This document shows positions 19,639-28,990 of a stretch of 64,000 nt of DNA, piece by piece. The translations under genes were made by a program, and so were the position numbers. The DNA is from Candidatus Iainarchaeum sp. (GTDB lineage: Archaea > Iainarchaeota > Iainarchaeia > Iainarchaeales > JAFCCW01), in assembly GCA_017609985.1 (NCBI GenBank), contig JAFCCW010000010.1:1-64000 (forward strand), written 5' to 3'. Position 1 is the stretch's first letter, and each line of letters begins with the position of its first letter. Below the pieces are notes generated by a model that was given only the letters and a program-made list of their open reading frames with translations, was not told the origin of the DNA and ran no database searches.

Positions 19639-19929
19639 ATGGATAGGAACACAGGTTTATGGTTTCAGCCTTCACCAGTTGGAGGCATATTTGGCTTTTT
19701 TGGCTGGATTTCATCAATTCTTGCAGGACTATTCATATTTCTGCTGGGATTGGTTTTTCAGTTTGTTTATTATGCAATCTATTTGCCGGAACAGCCAATA
19801 ACTTATGGCGGGCTGGCTTCAATATTGCTTACATCGCTTTTTGCAGGAATTGTAACAGCAGTGCTTGCAAAGCTGTTTTCAAAACCGCCAAATCCAAGAC
19901 AGAGAACAAGAAGAATAGTTGTTGAATAA
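19639..19929 (+). CDS. Small membrane protein
   Basis: 96 aa, two TM segments, basic C-terminus. Confidence 0.75.
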   Translation: MDRNTGLWFQPSPVGGIFGFFGWISSILAGLFIFLLGLVFQFVYYAIYLPEQPITYGGLASILLTSLFAGIVTAVLAKLFSKPPNPRQRTRRIVVE

Positions 19930-19948
19930 GAATAATTGTGGAATAATT

Positions 19949-20410
19949 TCAGTAAGGTTTTGACAAGAGACTGTTTCCAAATGCTTTTTCAAGAACAGTT
20001 GTTGTTCTTGCCTTTTTGAATCTTACTCGCGCAACAAGCTCTGGTTCTTTAGCAAAATGTCTTAAAACAGCTAAAACTCGTTCTCTTCGCGGGCTTTTTA
20101 ACTCTGTTTTTTCAGGATCCTTCAATCTTTCAATTTCTTTCTCGATTGGGTGAAAGTGGGTGAGAGTGTAAAGAACTCGGAAAGGATGTATTCTCTGTTG
20201 TTTTGCAAAAGAATCAATTTTTTGCACATCCAAAGCAGTAAGCCTGTTTTCTGGTTTGCTGTAACAGCTTTCAATGCACTTAGTCCAGAATGCTTTGTGT
20301 TTCTCCATATTTCTTGCAGAAATTTCTGCTCTTTTTTGCTTGCTGAATGGAAATTCAAGTCTTTCCGGTTTTGCTTGTTTTACTGGTTTTGCTGATTTTC
20401 TCACAGGCAT
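19949..20410 (-). CDS. Hypothetical basic protein
   Basis: 153 aa ORF without strong domain signature. Confidence 0.7.
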   Translation of the reverse strand: MPVRKSAKPVKQAKPERLEFPFSKQKRAEISARNMEKHKAFWTKCIESCYSKPENRLTALDVQKIDSFAKQQRIHPFRVLYTLTHFHPIEKEIERLKDPEKTELKSPRRERVLAVLRHFAKEPELVARVRFKKARTTTVLEKAFGNSLLSKPY

Positions 20411-20561
20411 TAAAAGAAAACGAGGTTATACAATAAAATTCTTTCCCTTTTTTGGAAACAATTAAATTTCTGACAGCTATTTATATTTTTGAGCTGATAA
20501 AATTCCATTTTCACGAGTTGTCAAAGCTGTAAGAACTGCTGTTGAAAAAAGAAAGAGAATT

Positions 20562-21050
20562 GTGAAAGAAAATGCAAAACTAAATGCAATCAGTTATGCA
20601 AAAACTGTTCTTCTTCAAGGCGGGAGCGAAGCAAGGCTTGATAAGATTCAGACAGCTATATCTCACATAGTGGGTGATCAAGAACAATGCAGGCATCTTT
20701 TGGAAGTAGTTCCAAACGGAAGATTTGAAGGAAATAGTCTTGCTTTTTCAATATTAAGAGCCTCAATAGAAGCAGCAGGAAATATAGCTGAGGAACGTGA
20801 GGGCGGGAAGAGGTATGCAGGAAAATTGATTAATTTTTGGCTTGCAAGGTCTGTTGGGCCAGGCGGATTCCAAAAAAATCTTGGCTGGGAACTTTCTTCG
20901 CTGAAAACAGGAAGAAATGAGTTAGGGGAAAAATCAGCAGTTTCGAAAAGAATGCAAGGAGTAGTGCTCTCAGAAGAAGTTATCTACAATCAGATTACGA
21001 GAATGCTCAAGCAAAACAGAATAAGCCTTCACGAAAACAGGCTGAAATAA
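20562..21050 (+). CDS. Hypothetical protein
   Basis: 162 aa, GTG start; true start may be slightly upstream. Confidence 0.65.
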   Translation: MKENAKLNAISYAKTVLLQGGSEARLDKIQTAISHIVGDQEQCRHLLEVVPNGRFEGNSLAFSILRASIEAAGNIAEEREGGKRYAGKLINFWLARSVGPGGFQKNLGWELSSLKTGRNELGEKSAVSKRMQGVVLSEEVIYNQITRMLKQNRISLHENRLK

Positions 21051-21133
21051 GCTGTTCACTTTTTATCAGTATTTATTTAAACAATGCACAGGCACTATTT
21101 GTTCAATGAAAAAACCATTTTGGAGGTGAAAAA

Positions 21134-21352
21134 ATGTTTAGTGAAATAAGATTTGGTGGAATAGTGTTAAGCGTGCTGTTGCTGTCCTGGGGAATAACCT
21201 GGCTTGGCAATGACCTTGGCTGGTGGAGCATAGTGTTTCCGTTCTGACCAGTGATAGTTATTGCTCTGGGAATTGGAATGCTAATTGGTTCGCTGAAAAA
21301 AATCAATTTGCCTTTAGTTTCGTTGAAACAATTTATTATCTTTAATCACTGA
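21134..21352 (+). pseudogene. Small two-TM membrane protein interrupted by in-frame TGA at 21245
   Basis: Strong SD (GGAGGTGA) then MFSEIRFGGIVLSVLLLSWGITWLGNDLGWWSIVFPF*PVIVIALGIGMLIGSLKKINLPLVSLKQFIIFNH*; reading continues as a second TM helix in the same frame. Confidence 0.6.
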
Positions 21353-21354
21353 AA

Positions 21355-21365
21355 GTTCACCGGAA
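21355..21365 (+). promoter_or_regulatory. GTTCACCGGAA element upstream of a small Zn protein
   Basis: Exact 11-mer; CTTTTAAAG box about 21 nt downstream. Confidence 0.65.
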
Positions 21366-21435
21366 ACCCTGGGGGCATCGCTTTGCTTTTAAAGAAAAAA
21401 GACGAACTATTAGTCCTAAAAAGGAGGTTGATTAA

Positions 21436-21573
21436 ATGGAAAGAATTGAAGCAAAATGCAGGATTTGTGGAGAAATAATAACTGGAAGGAATGCAGATAG
21501 TTTTAGAACAAACTGGTACCAGCACGAATTGGATTCAGAAAAACATGTTGCTTGCGCGCTAGCAAAATGCTGA
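21436..21573 (+). CDS. 45-aa putative Zn-binding protein
   Basis: Own reading: MERIEAKCRICGEIITGRNADSFRTNWYQHELDSEKHVACALAKC*; AAGGAGG SD. Confidence 0.7.
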   Translation: MERIEAKCRICGEIITGRNADSFRTNWYQHELDSEKHVACALAKC

Positions 21574-21836
21574 ATTAATAAAAGGGGGCTATTTTTCTTT
21601 ATTTTTAGGTTTGTGTTTTTGAGCGGGCCTGTTTTTGTTTTTCAAAAAAACTATTTATTTGTGCCTTGAAAAATCAGGAATTCGCTTGAGTGTGCTGAGA
21701 GTGACGCAGAAAGCGATTTTTTGAAAAAACTGATTTTTCTCTTCTTTGAAAGCATTTAAAAGGATGTGCTATTGAAGTTATCTTATATCAGCATAAATTG
21801 TATGCTGAATAAATATAAAAAAGGTGAAAAAAACAA

Positions 21837-21989
21837 ATGAGCGAAGACAAGTTTGGCAGAAAATTGCACACTGTTACTTGCTCTGAATGCGGAAAGGAAA
21901 CAGAAGTTCCTTTTGAGCCAGACGGAGAAAGACCAGTATACTGCAAGGACTGCTATCAAAAGCACAAAAAGCCAAGAAACGACTACTGA
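21837..21989 (+). CDS. 50-aa Zn-ribbon protein
   Basis: Own reading: MSEDKFGRKLHTVTCSECGKETEVPFEPDGERPVYCKDCYQKHKKPRNDY*. Confidence 0.85.
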   Translation: MSEDKFGRKLHTVTCSECGKETEVPFEPDGERPVYCKDCYQKHKKPRNDY

Positions 21990-22139
21990 TTCTAGACAAT
22001 TAGTTGGGGAATCTTGAGTTATATCTATTTCTTTTATTTTTTTATTTTATGCAAGTTAGGCAAAGCCACACTGTACCCATAACCTATTATACATAACAAT
22101 TTTGGGAATTCTTTTATTCTGCCATGTTCTCTTATTTCC

Positions 22140-22946
22140 ATGCCCAAGGTTTTTAAAGGAAAAGTTGTGCTTGTAATTCCTGTATTCAACGAGGAAGCCA
22201 ATATTGGCAGAGTATTGCCGCCTGCAGTTGAAGCAAGGGGCAAAGGCATTGTTGACGAAATTATAGTGGTTAATGATGGGAGCAGGGACAGGACTGCTGA
22301 GATAGCAAAAAGCTATCCTGGAGTCAAAGTGATTGACTCAGATCCCTCTGGAAGAAAAAAAAACAAGGGAAAAGGAATGGCTTTGTTTAGGGGGTTTGAG
22401 GAAGCTCACAGCCGTGGTGCAGTCGCTGTTGTCACTGCAGATGCGGACTTGCTTAATCTTGAAGCAGAGCATTTTAATCAAATTCTTCGCGAACTTGGGC
22501 GCGAGGGAGTTAGAATGGCTGTTGCAAGAGCGCATGAAAAAATTGGAAGAGGTGCTTTTGGGCCTATAGACTCTCTTTCCGGAGAAAGAGCAGTAAAAAT
22601 GAAGTATTTGAATCCTGTTTTTGAAAACCCTGAAAGATATGTTGGGATAAGGAAGGCTCTTCAGGAGTCAAGGTTTGGAATAGAATCCGCAGTTAATTTC
22701 CTGCTTTCTCAGGAAAAAGGCTTTCCTGTGCATGTGGAGAACAGGGGATGGATAAAGTTTTTTGACACAGTTCCGTTTCTTTGTTCTGAAAAGCCTTTTA
22801 GGAAGGAAGGAAGCGACAGGCAGAAGGTTTCAGCAGAGATTGCTCTTTCAAGGATTGACATGGAAAAGAAAAAAGCAGAGGCTGGTCTAACAGGGATATT
22901 AGGGGAAAGGATCAACCAAATGCTTGGAAAAAGAAGGAGGCGATGA
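22140..22946 (+). CDS. Family 2-like glycosyltransferase
   Basis: VVLVIPVFNEEANIGRVLP, IIVVNDGSRDRT, GKGMALFRGFEEA, VTADADLL. Confidence 0.87.
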   Translation: MPKVFKGKVVLVIPVFNEEANIGRVLPPAVEARGKGIVDEIIVVNDGSRDRTAEIAKSYPGVKVIDSDPSGRKKNKGKGMALFRGFEEAHSRGAVAVVTADADLLNLEAEHFNQILRELGREGVRMAVARAHEKIGRGAFGPIDSLSGERAVKMKYLNPVFENPERYVGIRKALQESRFGIESAVNFLLSQEKGFPVHVENRGWIKFFDTVPFLCSEKPFRKEGSDRQKVSAEIALSRIDMEKKKAEAGLTGILGERINQMLGKRRRR

Positions 22947-22949
22947 CTT

Positions 22950-23291
22950 TTGAGCAAGGTTTTGAACGGAAGAGTTGTGGCAGTAGTGCCTGCATATGAT
23001 GAAGAAGAGCACCTGGAAAACGTGCTTAAAGCTCTTGCAGAAGCAAAAAAAACAAGGTGTTGTTGACGAGATTATTGTAGTTAACGATGGCAGCACTGAT
23101 GAAACAAGAAAAATAGCAGAGAGTCTGTTTTAGAGGTTGACAGAGTAATAAATTTTACAAGAAACAGAGGAAAGGGAGCAGCTGTTTTGGCAGGATTATT
23201 GCATGCCAACCGGTCTGGGGCTGAAGCAGATGCATTGGTTAGGAGTGAATCCAGTGCGCGTGGTGGGAAAAATAAAAGAAAAAAGAAATAA
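22950..23291 (+). pseudogene. Frameshifted, truncated family 2-like glycosyltransferase
   Basis: LSKVLNGRVVAVVPAYDEEEHLENVLKALAEAKK [fs] GVVDEIIVVNDGSTDETRKIAES [fs] VDRVINFTRNRGKGAAVLAGLLHANRSGAEADALV; three frames together match one GT2 N-terminus. Confidence 0.8.
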
Positions 23292-23344
23292 TACGAGTTG
23301 TAGAACAACAAAATTATTTTATTTAACAAAAACAGTTATCTAAT

Positions 23345-23976
23345 ATGCCAAAAAGAGTTCAGCTTTTTCATAGAACACAACCTCATCTTCTTCCACATAT
23401 TGAAAAGCATGGTTTGTTGCCTCCAACTGGTGCTGCAAGGCATGGCGTGCCAAAGCTTGCTCAGAACGAGCGAACTGCAGAAGAGAGAAGAAAAGCAGAC
23501 GAGCTTGTTGACTCTTTTGCTCCGCCTGGCATCAAAATCAGGCGCAAGGGCGCGATTTTTCTGAGTTTTTCCAATGAGGGGCGTCTTGTTTATGGCACGC
23601 CAAATGACAATAGAGTGGGAATCAGTGTCAAGGTTGATCCTAAGAAATGCATGATTTTTGACATGCAGACATATATAACAATGTGCAGAGACAGCTTGCA
23701 AGGGAAAGAACTATCGGAAAGTCTGTGAGAGAAACTGCTAAAGAAATTGCTCGGTGGTACTGGCATACGGCTGTTACGTTAGAGGAATTTCTTAAATATT
23801 ATGTGAAAAATAAAAAAGGCACAATTTGGCGAAGGAAGCCAGATGCTCCTAAATCTCGGTCAGACGGCAGTCTTTTTCCTGATGGTTTTTACTGGCCCGA
23901 AGCTCTCGCAATGGAAAAAATTGAATCAGAATATGTTACGGTTAGGAACCCAAAAATAAAAAATCCAAAAAAATAG
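23345..23976 (+). pseudogene. Single gene split by frameshift; possible ADP-ribosyltransferase-fold protein
   Basis: ORFs 23345-23728 (LFHRTQPHLLPHIEKHGLLPPTG...AIFLSFSNEG) and 23683-23976 (SVRETAKEIARWYWHTAVTLEEFL...WPEALAMEKIESEYV) abut in different frames. Confidence 0.5.
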
Positions 23977-24032
23977 ATTTTGTCTGGTGACAGGAAAATA
24001 AAAACAGTTCTCACTCTAGTTTAAGTGATTGG

Positions 24033-24197
24033 ATGAATCAAAAACTCTTCAAAATCCTGATAATTCTCCTCTGCATTGTTTTAGTGTTTACTTTGACGTT
24101 TTCAGTAATGGGTTATCTAAATCCCTTGTTTTTCTGGGGGATTGCAATAGTGGCTGGCGTGTTTGCTTTCATTGTTCTGCCGAGGATGAATAAGTAG
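24033..24197 (+). CDS. 54-aa two-TM membrane protein
   Basis: Own reading: MNQKLFKILIILLCIVLVFTLTFSVMGYLNPLFFWGIAIVAGVFAFIVLPRMNK*. Confidence 0.65.
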   Translation: MNQKLFKILIILLCIVLVFTLTFSVMGYLNPLFFWGIAIVAGVFAFIVLPRMNK

Positions 24198-24561
24198 AAA
24201 ACAAAGCCAAATTATACATAACAAATAACTGGTTTGTTTCGCTGTAGTTGTCTCTCCGCACAAGCAATAGATTAAGCATCTGGCTTAGTTTGGGAGAAAA
24301 TTCTTCTTTTTCTTTCCCTTTTTGCAGTTTTTATCAAAATCAAGCCCCAGTTTATACATAACACTCTAACCCCTTTTCTTCCAGTAAAACTATCAACATC
24401 GGAATAATCTGCAATTTTTGCAGTCCGAACCCCGTCGCTTCCATTAATTCTTTCAAGATTGGAATAATGGCTAAACAGTTGAAAAACTGCGTTTAATCGC
24501 TCTTTGCTAGCCAAATACGGCAGTTTAGGGGCTTCTTCCTGTATTTGCTCCCCTCACAAGA

Positions 24562-24587
24562 TGCAGGATAATACACATTATCCTGCA
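24562..24587. repeat. Perfect 11-bp hairpin TGCAGGATAAT-ACAC-ATTATCCTGCA
   Basis: Direct reading of an inverted repeat in a non-coding gap. Confidence 0.9.
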
Positions 24588-24716
24588 AAATTCCCTCGTA
24601 AAATATTGGATTTTTGTAAAAAACAGTGTGCGTTTTTGGGTTAGTTTGAGCTGGTTTTTGGTTTGGGTGGGGGGGGCCTCGTGCCCAAAACAGATTCAGG
24701 TTATGTATAAGTCAGT

Positions 24717-25001
24717 TTAATTTTCAGTAAAATCCATCAAGCAATTCTCCAAAATATGCCTCAAATTCTTCTGCTCTGCCAAGAATTCTGTACAACTCAG
24801 CAACCTCTGCAAGCATTCTTCTGGCCCTGTATCGGGCGGAATCAATCTGCTTCGAATTCGCCTAAATTCAGGATTTCCTGGGCCAGCGCCAGATTCAACA
24901 AGTTCGTGCTTTAGCTCGCGCTTTTTCAAGAAATTAGCACGCATTATGTTCAATCCTTGTAATCTCTTCCAAAAAATTTTGGAAATTTCAAGCATTTCCA
25001 A
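24717..25001 (-). CDS. Hypothetical helical protein
   Basis: 94 aa ORF in an otherwise sparse region. Confidence 0.45.
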   Translation of the reverse strand: MEMLEISKIFWKRLQGLNIMRANFLKKRELKHELVESGAGPGNPEFRRIRSRLIPPDTGPEECLQRLLSCTEFLAEQKNLRHILENCLMDFTEN

Positions 25002-25097
25002 ATTTCTTCTTTTAATCTCAGCTCTTAACCAAGGAGCTTCCCTAACTGGTTTTTTCGTTGAGATGTGTGTTTAGTTAGGTTTTTTTGGTCAAAAAAC

Positions 25098-25134
25098 AAA
25101 CCCATTATGTATAATATGGCTACATAACGGGTTT
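25098..25134. repeat. Imperfect 14-bp inverted repeat containing TTATGTATA
   Basis: AAACCCATTATGTA-TAATATGGC-TACATAACGGGTTT; one mismatch. Confidence 0.85.
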
Positions 25135-25185
25135 TGATAAATCTAAATACTGAAAAACTTCACAATCTTTATTCTTTTTTTTTGG

Positions 25186-25899
25186 CTATTTTCTATGCCT
25201 TGATTTTTGTCTCTCAATTCTTTGCTGAATTGAATGTGCAATGTCTTTAATCGTGATTCTTTTTATTTTTCTTTCGTCTGCAGAAGCAGTAGAACTTTCC
25301 ACTCCAGTCTTCGGGAAACTTATTCCATCAACTTTTGCTCCCTTCTGTTCCAATCCTGCTTTCAAATGCCTTGTGAATGACTGTACACACCTGTATCTTA
25401 TTCTTCTTGTTATTTCGTTTCCCAAGGTCAGCCCCATATATTCTCCATAAGCTGTAATCGAAACCTGTTTTCCTAATCTCTGATTGTTTTTCTCAATCCT
25501 TTCGTTTACTTTGTGCATTATTTCTCCTGCAAGAAGCCTGTTTCTTGCAGCAAAAGTCATGCTTGCATCACTTAAAAAAAATTCCACTAAATTTCTTCCA
25601 AATCTTTTTCTTGCAGTTTCTCTGATTCTAACAAGCTTTTCCTTAATTTCTCTGTTTTTTGGATTTTCAAGATTTTCCAGAATGTCATTGTCAAAAGGCC
25701 AGACAATAACCATCATTGTTTCGCCCCTGTTTCCTTTTCCAGCTTTATTAATCCTGTTTTCGTAATCCTGTAAAATTGCCCCGTACTTTCTTTTGTCTGG
25801 AGAATAATGAACTGGCTTTTCAGTTGTTTTTCCCTCGTCTCCCAAAATCCAGTAACCTGGGTGCACTAAAACCTCAAAATTTGTTATTTCTTTTGTCAT
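25186..25899 (-). CDS. Hypothetical protein
   Basis: 237 aa ORF, no recognised domain. Confidence 0.8.
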   Translation of the reverse strand: MTKEITNFEVLVHPGYWILGDEGKTTEKPVHYSPDKRKYGAILQDYENRINKAGKGNRGETMMVIVWPFDNDILENLENPKNREIKEKLVRIRETARKRFGRNLVEFFLSDASMTFAARNRLLAGEIMHKVNERIEKNNQRLGKQVSITAYGEYMGLTLGNEITRRIRYRCVQSFTRHLKAGLEQKGAKVDGISFPKTGVESSTASADERKIKRITIKDIAHSIQQRIERQKSRHRK

Positions 25900-26007
25900 G
25901 TACTAATCTCTCTTTTCTCATTAATAAATTTCTTGTTTTTTTTTATTTTTTTCATATTCTCTTTTAAGAATTTCTATTCATCATCTTTCTGCTAAGAGGT
26001 TGGTTGA

Positions 26008-28977
26008 TTGCAACGCGGAATTTTTGTTGCAGCAGCGCTAGCTTTGCTTGTTCTGCTGTCTGGCTGTTCCACAAAGCTTTCGCACGAGGAGAGGATGCTC
26101 TGCATAGAACTCTCTTCTCAGGCAAAAGCTGCGGTTCCGGAATGCGACACAGAACAAGAATGTTATGTAGAATTAGAGTCTTCTTTGTTTAATTTTTCTC
26201 CTGCTGGCTTTACTCCTGATGGGGAAAAACTGTTCTATAACTTCAAAAACGATGTTGCATTAAGCTGGCTTTACTTTAATCGCGCAAGAGACAATGCTGG
26301 GGAAATCAATTCAATCTGCTCCGCTGACAAGGGCTATGCTTCTCTTCCTCGGAATGTAAATGAATTCAATTCCAACCTGCTTAAGGCATTTGAATACTCT
26401 GATTTAGCTCATTCAAAAGCATTTGCAATAATTGCAATTGATTATTTTTTCTTGGATTCTGAGGAAATTCATCTTATTCGTGAAGAACCTTTGTATGATT
26501 CTTTTCTTGTTTTTGGAAAAAATCTTTCTGATTTTCAGCTAAAAAAATCTGGTTCCACGAGTTTTTCTTCAATTTATTTCTCGCGTTTCTCTGACTTTCA
26601 GAAAAATTCTTCTTATTCTCTTCTGCCTGTTTTTGTAAAGGAATCATCTGTTCTTGGATTGCTTGGAAAATTTGACTCTCATCTTGTCAAAGAAGCTGAT
26701 TTGGGCAAATTTTGGATGCCTATTTTTTCTTCTCTTTTCTCGGATTCAGTGAATTTTTTTATTTCTATTGAGAACACGGGCAATGCAGTTTCTGCTCTGC
26801 GTCAGTTTCCTAGCAACAGTTTGATGCAGGCTTACTCTGGTTTTGTTGGAACAAAAGATTCTAGTCTGGAAGAATTTTCTGCTTTAATGAGCAATCGCTC
26901 TTCTTCTTTTGAGGAAATTGAAAAACGAAACATGGTTCTCAAGGAAAGCATTTCTGAAACTTTCTCTAAAACAAGCTCAAAAATAGATTCTGTTTCTGCA
27001 GGATTTTCTTTTGAGAAAGGATTCATTAAAGAACTTTATTCTGACCTTAACTCTGGTTTTGAAATTTCTTCAAAACAGTATTCAATTTCTGATCTGGAAG
27101 AATTTTCTTCTGATGCAGAATCAACTTTTTTTGACTTGGAGCGGGAGCTTGCTGAAATAAATTCTCTTGAAAATCTTTCAGAAATTTCTCTTGGTTCAAA
27201 AACAAGCAGACTAAAAAATCTGAATGCTGACTCGATCGAATTGCTTGAAAGCATTAACTATCTTGAAGAAGAAGTTTTGCAGGGTCTGCTATTGCTTTGT
27301 GAAAACCGGGTTTCTTCAATTTCCAATTTCCTGAATAATAATTCTGATTCTCTGTCTGAAATGCAGAATCTCTCTGATACAAAATCATTGCTTTCCTATT
27401 CTGTTTCCAAATTTGAATCTGCTGAATCCCAACAAATCAAGCTTGTTGAATGCAGTAAATCCATTGCAAGCCTTAATTTGTTAAAACAGGCATTAGCTGA
27501 TTATGAAATCTACAAACTTTCTTTTTCTGAATCTGTTGAAAAATGCTTTTCTCGTATTGAATTAATTCTTTCAAATCCTGTGTTTTCTGAGCTGGAATTG
27601 CTTGAATTCAAGCAACAGTTTCTTGCACTCAAACAGATTTCTGAGACTGCAGAATTTGAAAGCATTTCACGGCAATGCCTTTCTCTGAAAAAACGAATTT
27701 CAGTTTTTATTCATTCAGCGAAAGAAATCCATGCTATTGAAAATGATTTCAAAGAACTTGAATTGCTTTACTCTGAGTTTTCAGAGCTTCAAGACAAGCT
27801 TTCTATTTTTTCTAAGACAAGCTTTGCTAATGCTGAAACTGCTTTCAAGAAACTAAAATATTCTTTTTCCGAGCAAGGGCTTAATTTAACAGAATCTGAA
27901 TCTATTGAATCTCTCAACAGCCAAATTTCTGAGTTGAAGTCATTTATTGATTTAGAAATTTACGATCAGGTTCTTGAAAGCATTCGCTCAAGAGCCTATT
28001 GGACAGGGGATGAAAACAATAAGACTCTTGTTCTTGAAAATCTTGTTTATCCTTTGAAAACACAGGCAATCATTGAACTGCAGTCTCAATCAAATCTTGT
28101 TCCCTCTGCTTTTTCTTCAAATATTTCCAAAGTCAGATTGCTTGATAACAGCCTCTTAATTGACTTGAATTATATTCCTCTCGGTTCAACAGTCATCAAA
28201 TTTGATAATTTTGATAATAATTCTAGTTTGCAGGATTCAAACACTCTTCTTGAACCAAAAATCCTTGACTTTGGCCAAAATTCTGAAAAAATACTGGCTG
28301 CAAGGCTTGTTTCAGACAAATTTTCAAAAAACCTTGACTCTCTCTATTTACTAAGGGATGTTCTGATTCCGGAAAAAGTTTCTTTTTTCAGAAAAATATT
28401 TGCAGGCACTTCTCCGGAGGAAATGGTTGAAGCAAAGTATATTCCTCCTATTTCTAGTCTCAGGCTGGAAAAAATTGAACAAGAGTCAATTGAATCTGTT
28501 CCAATAACTCTTGCTAGAGACTTTGCAGACTTTGAAAAAGCAGTTTTGGAGGAAAACTGGCTTGAAGCAGCAAAAATTGCTGAAAAAAGAATGCCTGACC
28601 TTGAATCAAAGCTTTCCCTGCTTTCTTCTCGCGAAAAAGAGCTTTCAATAGCTTCGGATTCAGTAAAAGAAGAAGCAATTGCCTCATATAACAATGCCGT
28701 GGCAAAATTCAATGTCTCGCCCCCTAATCAGGATGCAGAGAAAGCAATTCAGGAAGCTGAGGAAGCAATTAAAGAAAATTCTCTAATGCAGTCAATTCTT
28801 CTTTCAAGAAATGCAACAGCTCTTCTTTCAGTTCCAGAGCCAGGAAACCTGGTTGTTCCCTCTGCGATAATTATTTTAGTCATTTCTGCCTTGCTTTTGT
28901 TTTTTGTAAAATACAAACGCAAAAAAGACAGCCAAACAAGAAAAGGCTTTGTGAAAAAGATACTGAAAAACTGGTAA
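26008..28977 (+). CDS. Large lipoprotein-like, coiled-coil surface protein with C-terminal TM
   Basis: 989 aa; ALLVLLSGCS lipobox-like N-terminus; C-terminus VPEPGNLVVPSAIIILVISALLLFFVKYKRKK. Confidence 0.85.
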   Translation: MQRGIFVAAALALLVLLSGCSTKLSHEERMLCIELSSQAKAAVPECDTEQECYVELESSLFNFSPAGFTPDGEKLFYNFKNDVALSWLYFNRARDNAGEINSICSADKGYASLPRNVNEFNSNLLKAFEYSDLAHSKAFAIIAIDYFFLDSEEIHLIREEPLYDSFLVFGKNLSDFQLKKSGSTSFSSIYFSRFSDFQKNSSYSLLPVFVKESSVLGLLGKFDSHLVKEADLGKFWMPIFSSLFSDSVNFFISIENTGNAVSALRQFPSNSLMQAYSGFVGTKDSSLEEFSALMSNRSSSFEEIEKRNMVLKESISETFSKTSSKIDSVSAGFSFEKGFIKELYSDLNSGFEISSKQYSISDLEEFSSDAESTFFDLERELAEINSLENLSEISLGSKTSRLKNLNADSIELLESINYLEEEVLQGLLLLCENRVSSISNFLNNNSDSLSEMQNLSDTKSLLSYSVSKFESAESQQIKLVECSKSIASLNLLKQALADYEIYKLSFSESVEKCFSRIELILSNPVFSELELLEFKQQFLALKQISETAEFESISRQCLSLKKRISVFIHSAKEIHAIENDFKELELLYSEFSELQDKLSIFSKTSFANAETAFKKLKYSFSEQGLNLTESESIESLNSQISELKSFIDLEIYDQVLESIRSRAYWTGDENNKTLVLENLVYPLKTQAIIELQSQSNLVPSAFSSNISKVRLLDNSLLIDLNYIPLGSTVIKFDNFDNNSSLQDSNTLLEPKILDFGQNSEKILAARLVSDKFSKNLDSLYLLRDVLIPEKVSFFRKIFAGTSPEEMVEAKYIPPISSLRLEKIEQESIESVPITLARDFADFEKAVLEENWLEAAKIAEKRMPDLESKLSLLSSREKELSIASDSVKEEAIASYNNAVAKFNVSPPNQDAEKAIQEAEEAIKENSLMQSILLSRNATALLSVPEPGNLVVPSAIIILVISALLLFFVKYKRKKDSQTRKGFVKKILKNW

Positions 28978-28990
28978 TCATTATGTATAA

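Noticed and set aside
21245-21247. TGA recoded as Trp (or selenocysteine)
   Set aside because: TGA is a normal stop in clear genes here (cdc6, the 1674-aa ORF, the 45-aa Zn ORF); no other evidence of recoding.
24272-24514. 80-aa minus ORF
   Set aside because: Contains the TATACATAAC motif, no domain, in a weakly coding gap; not supported enough to list.
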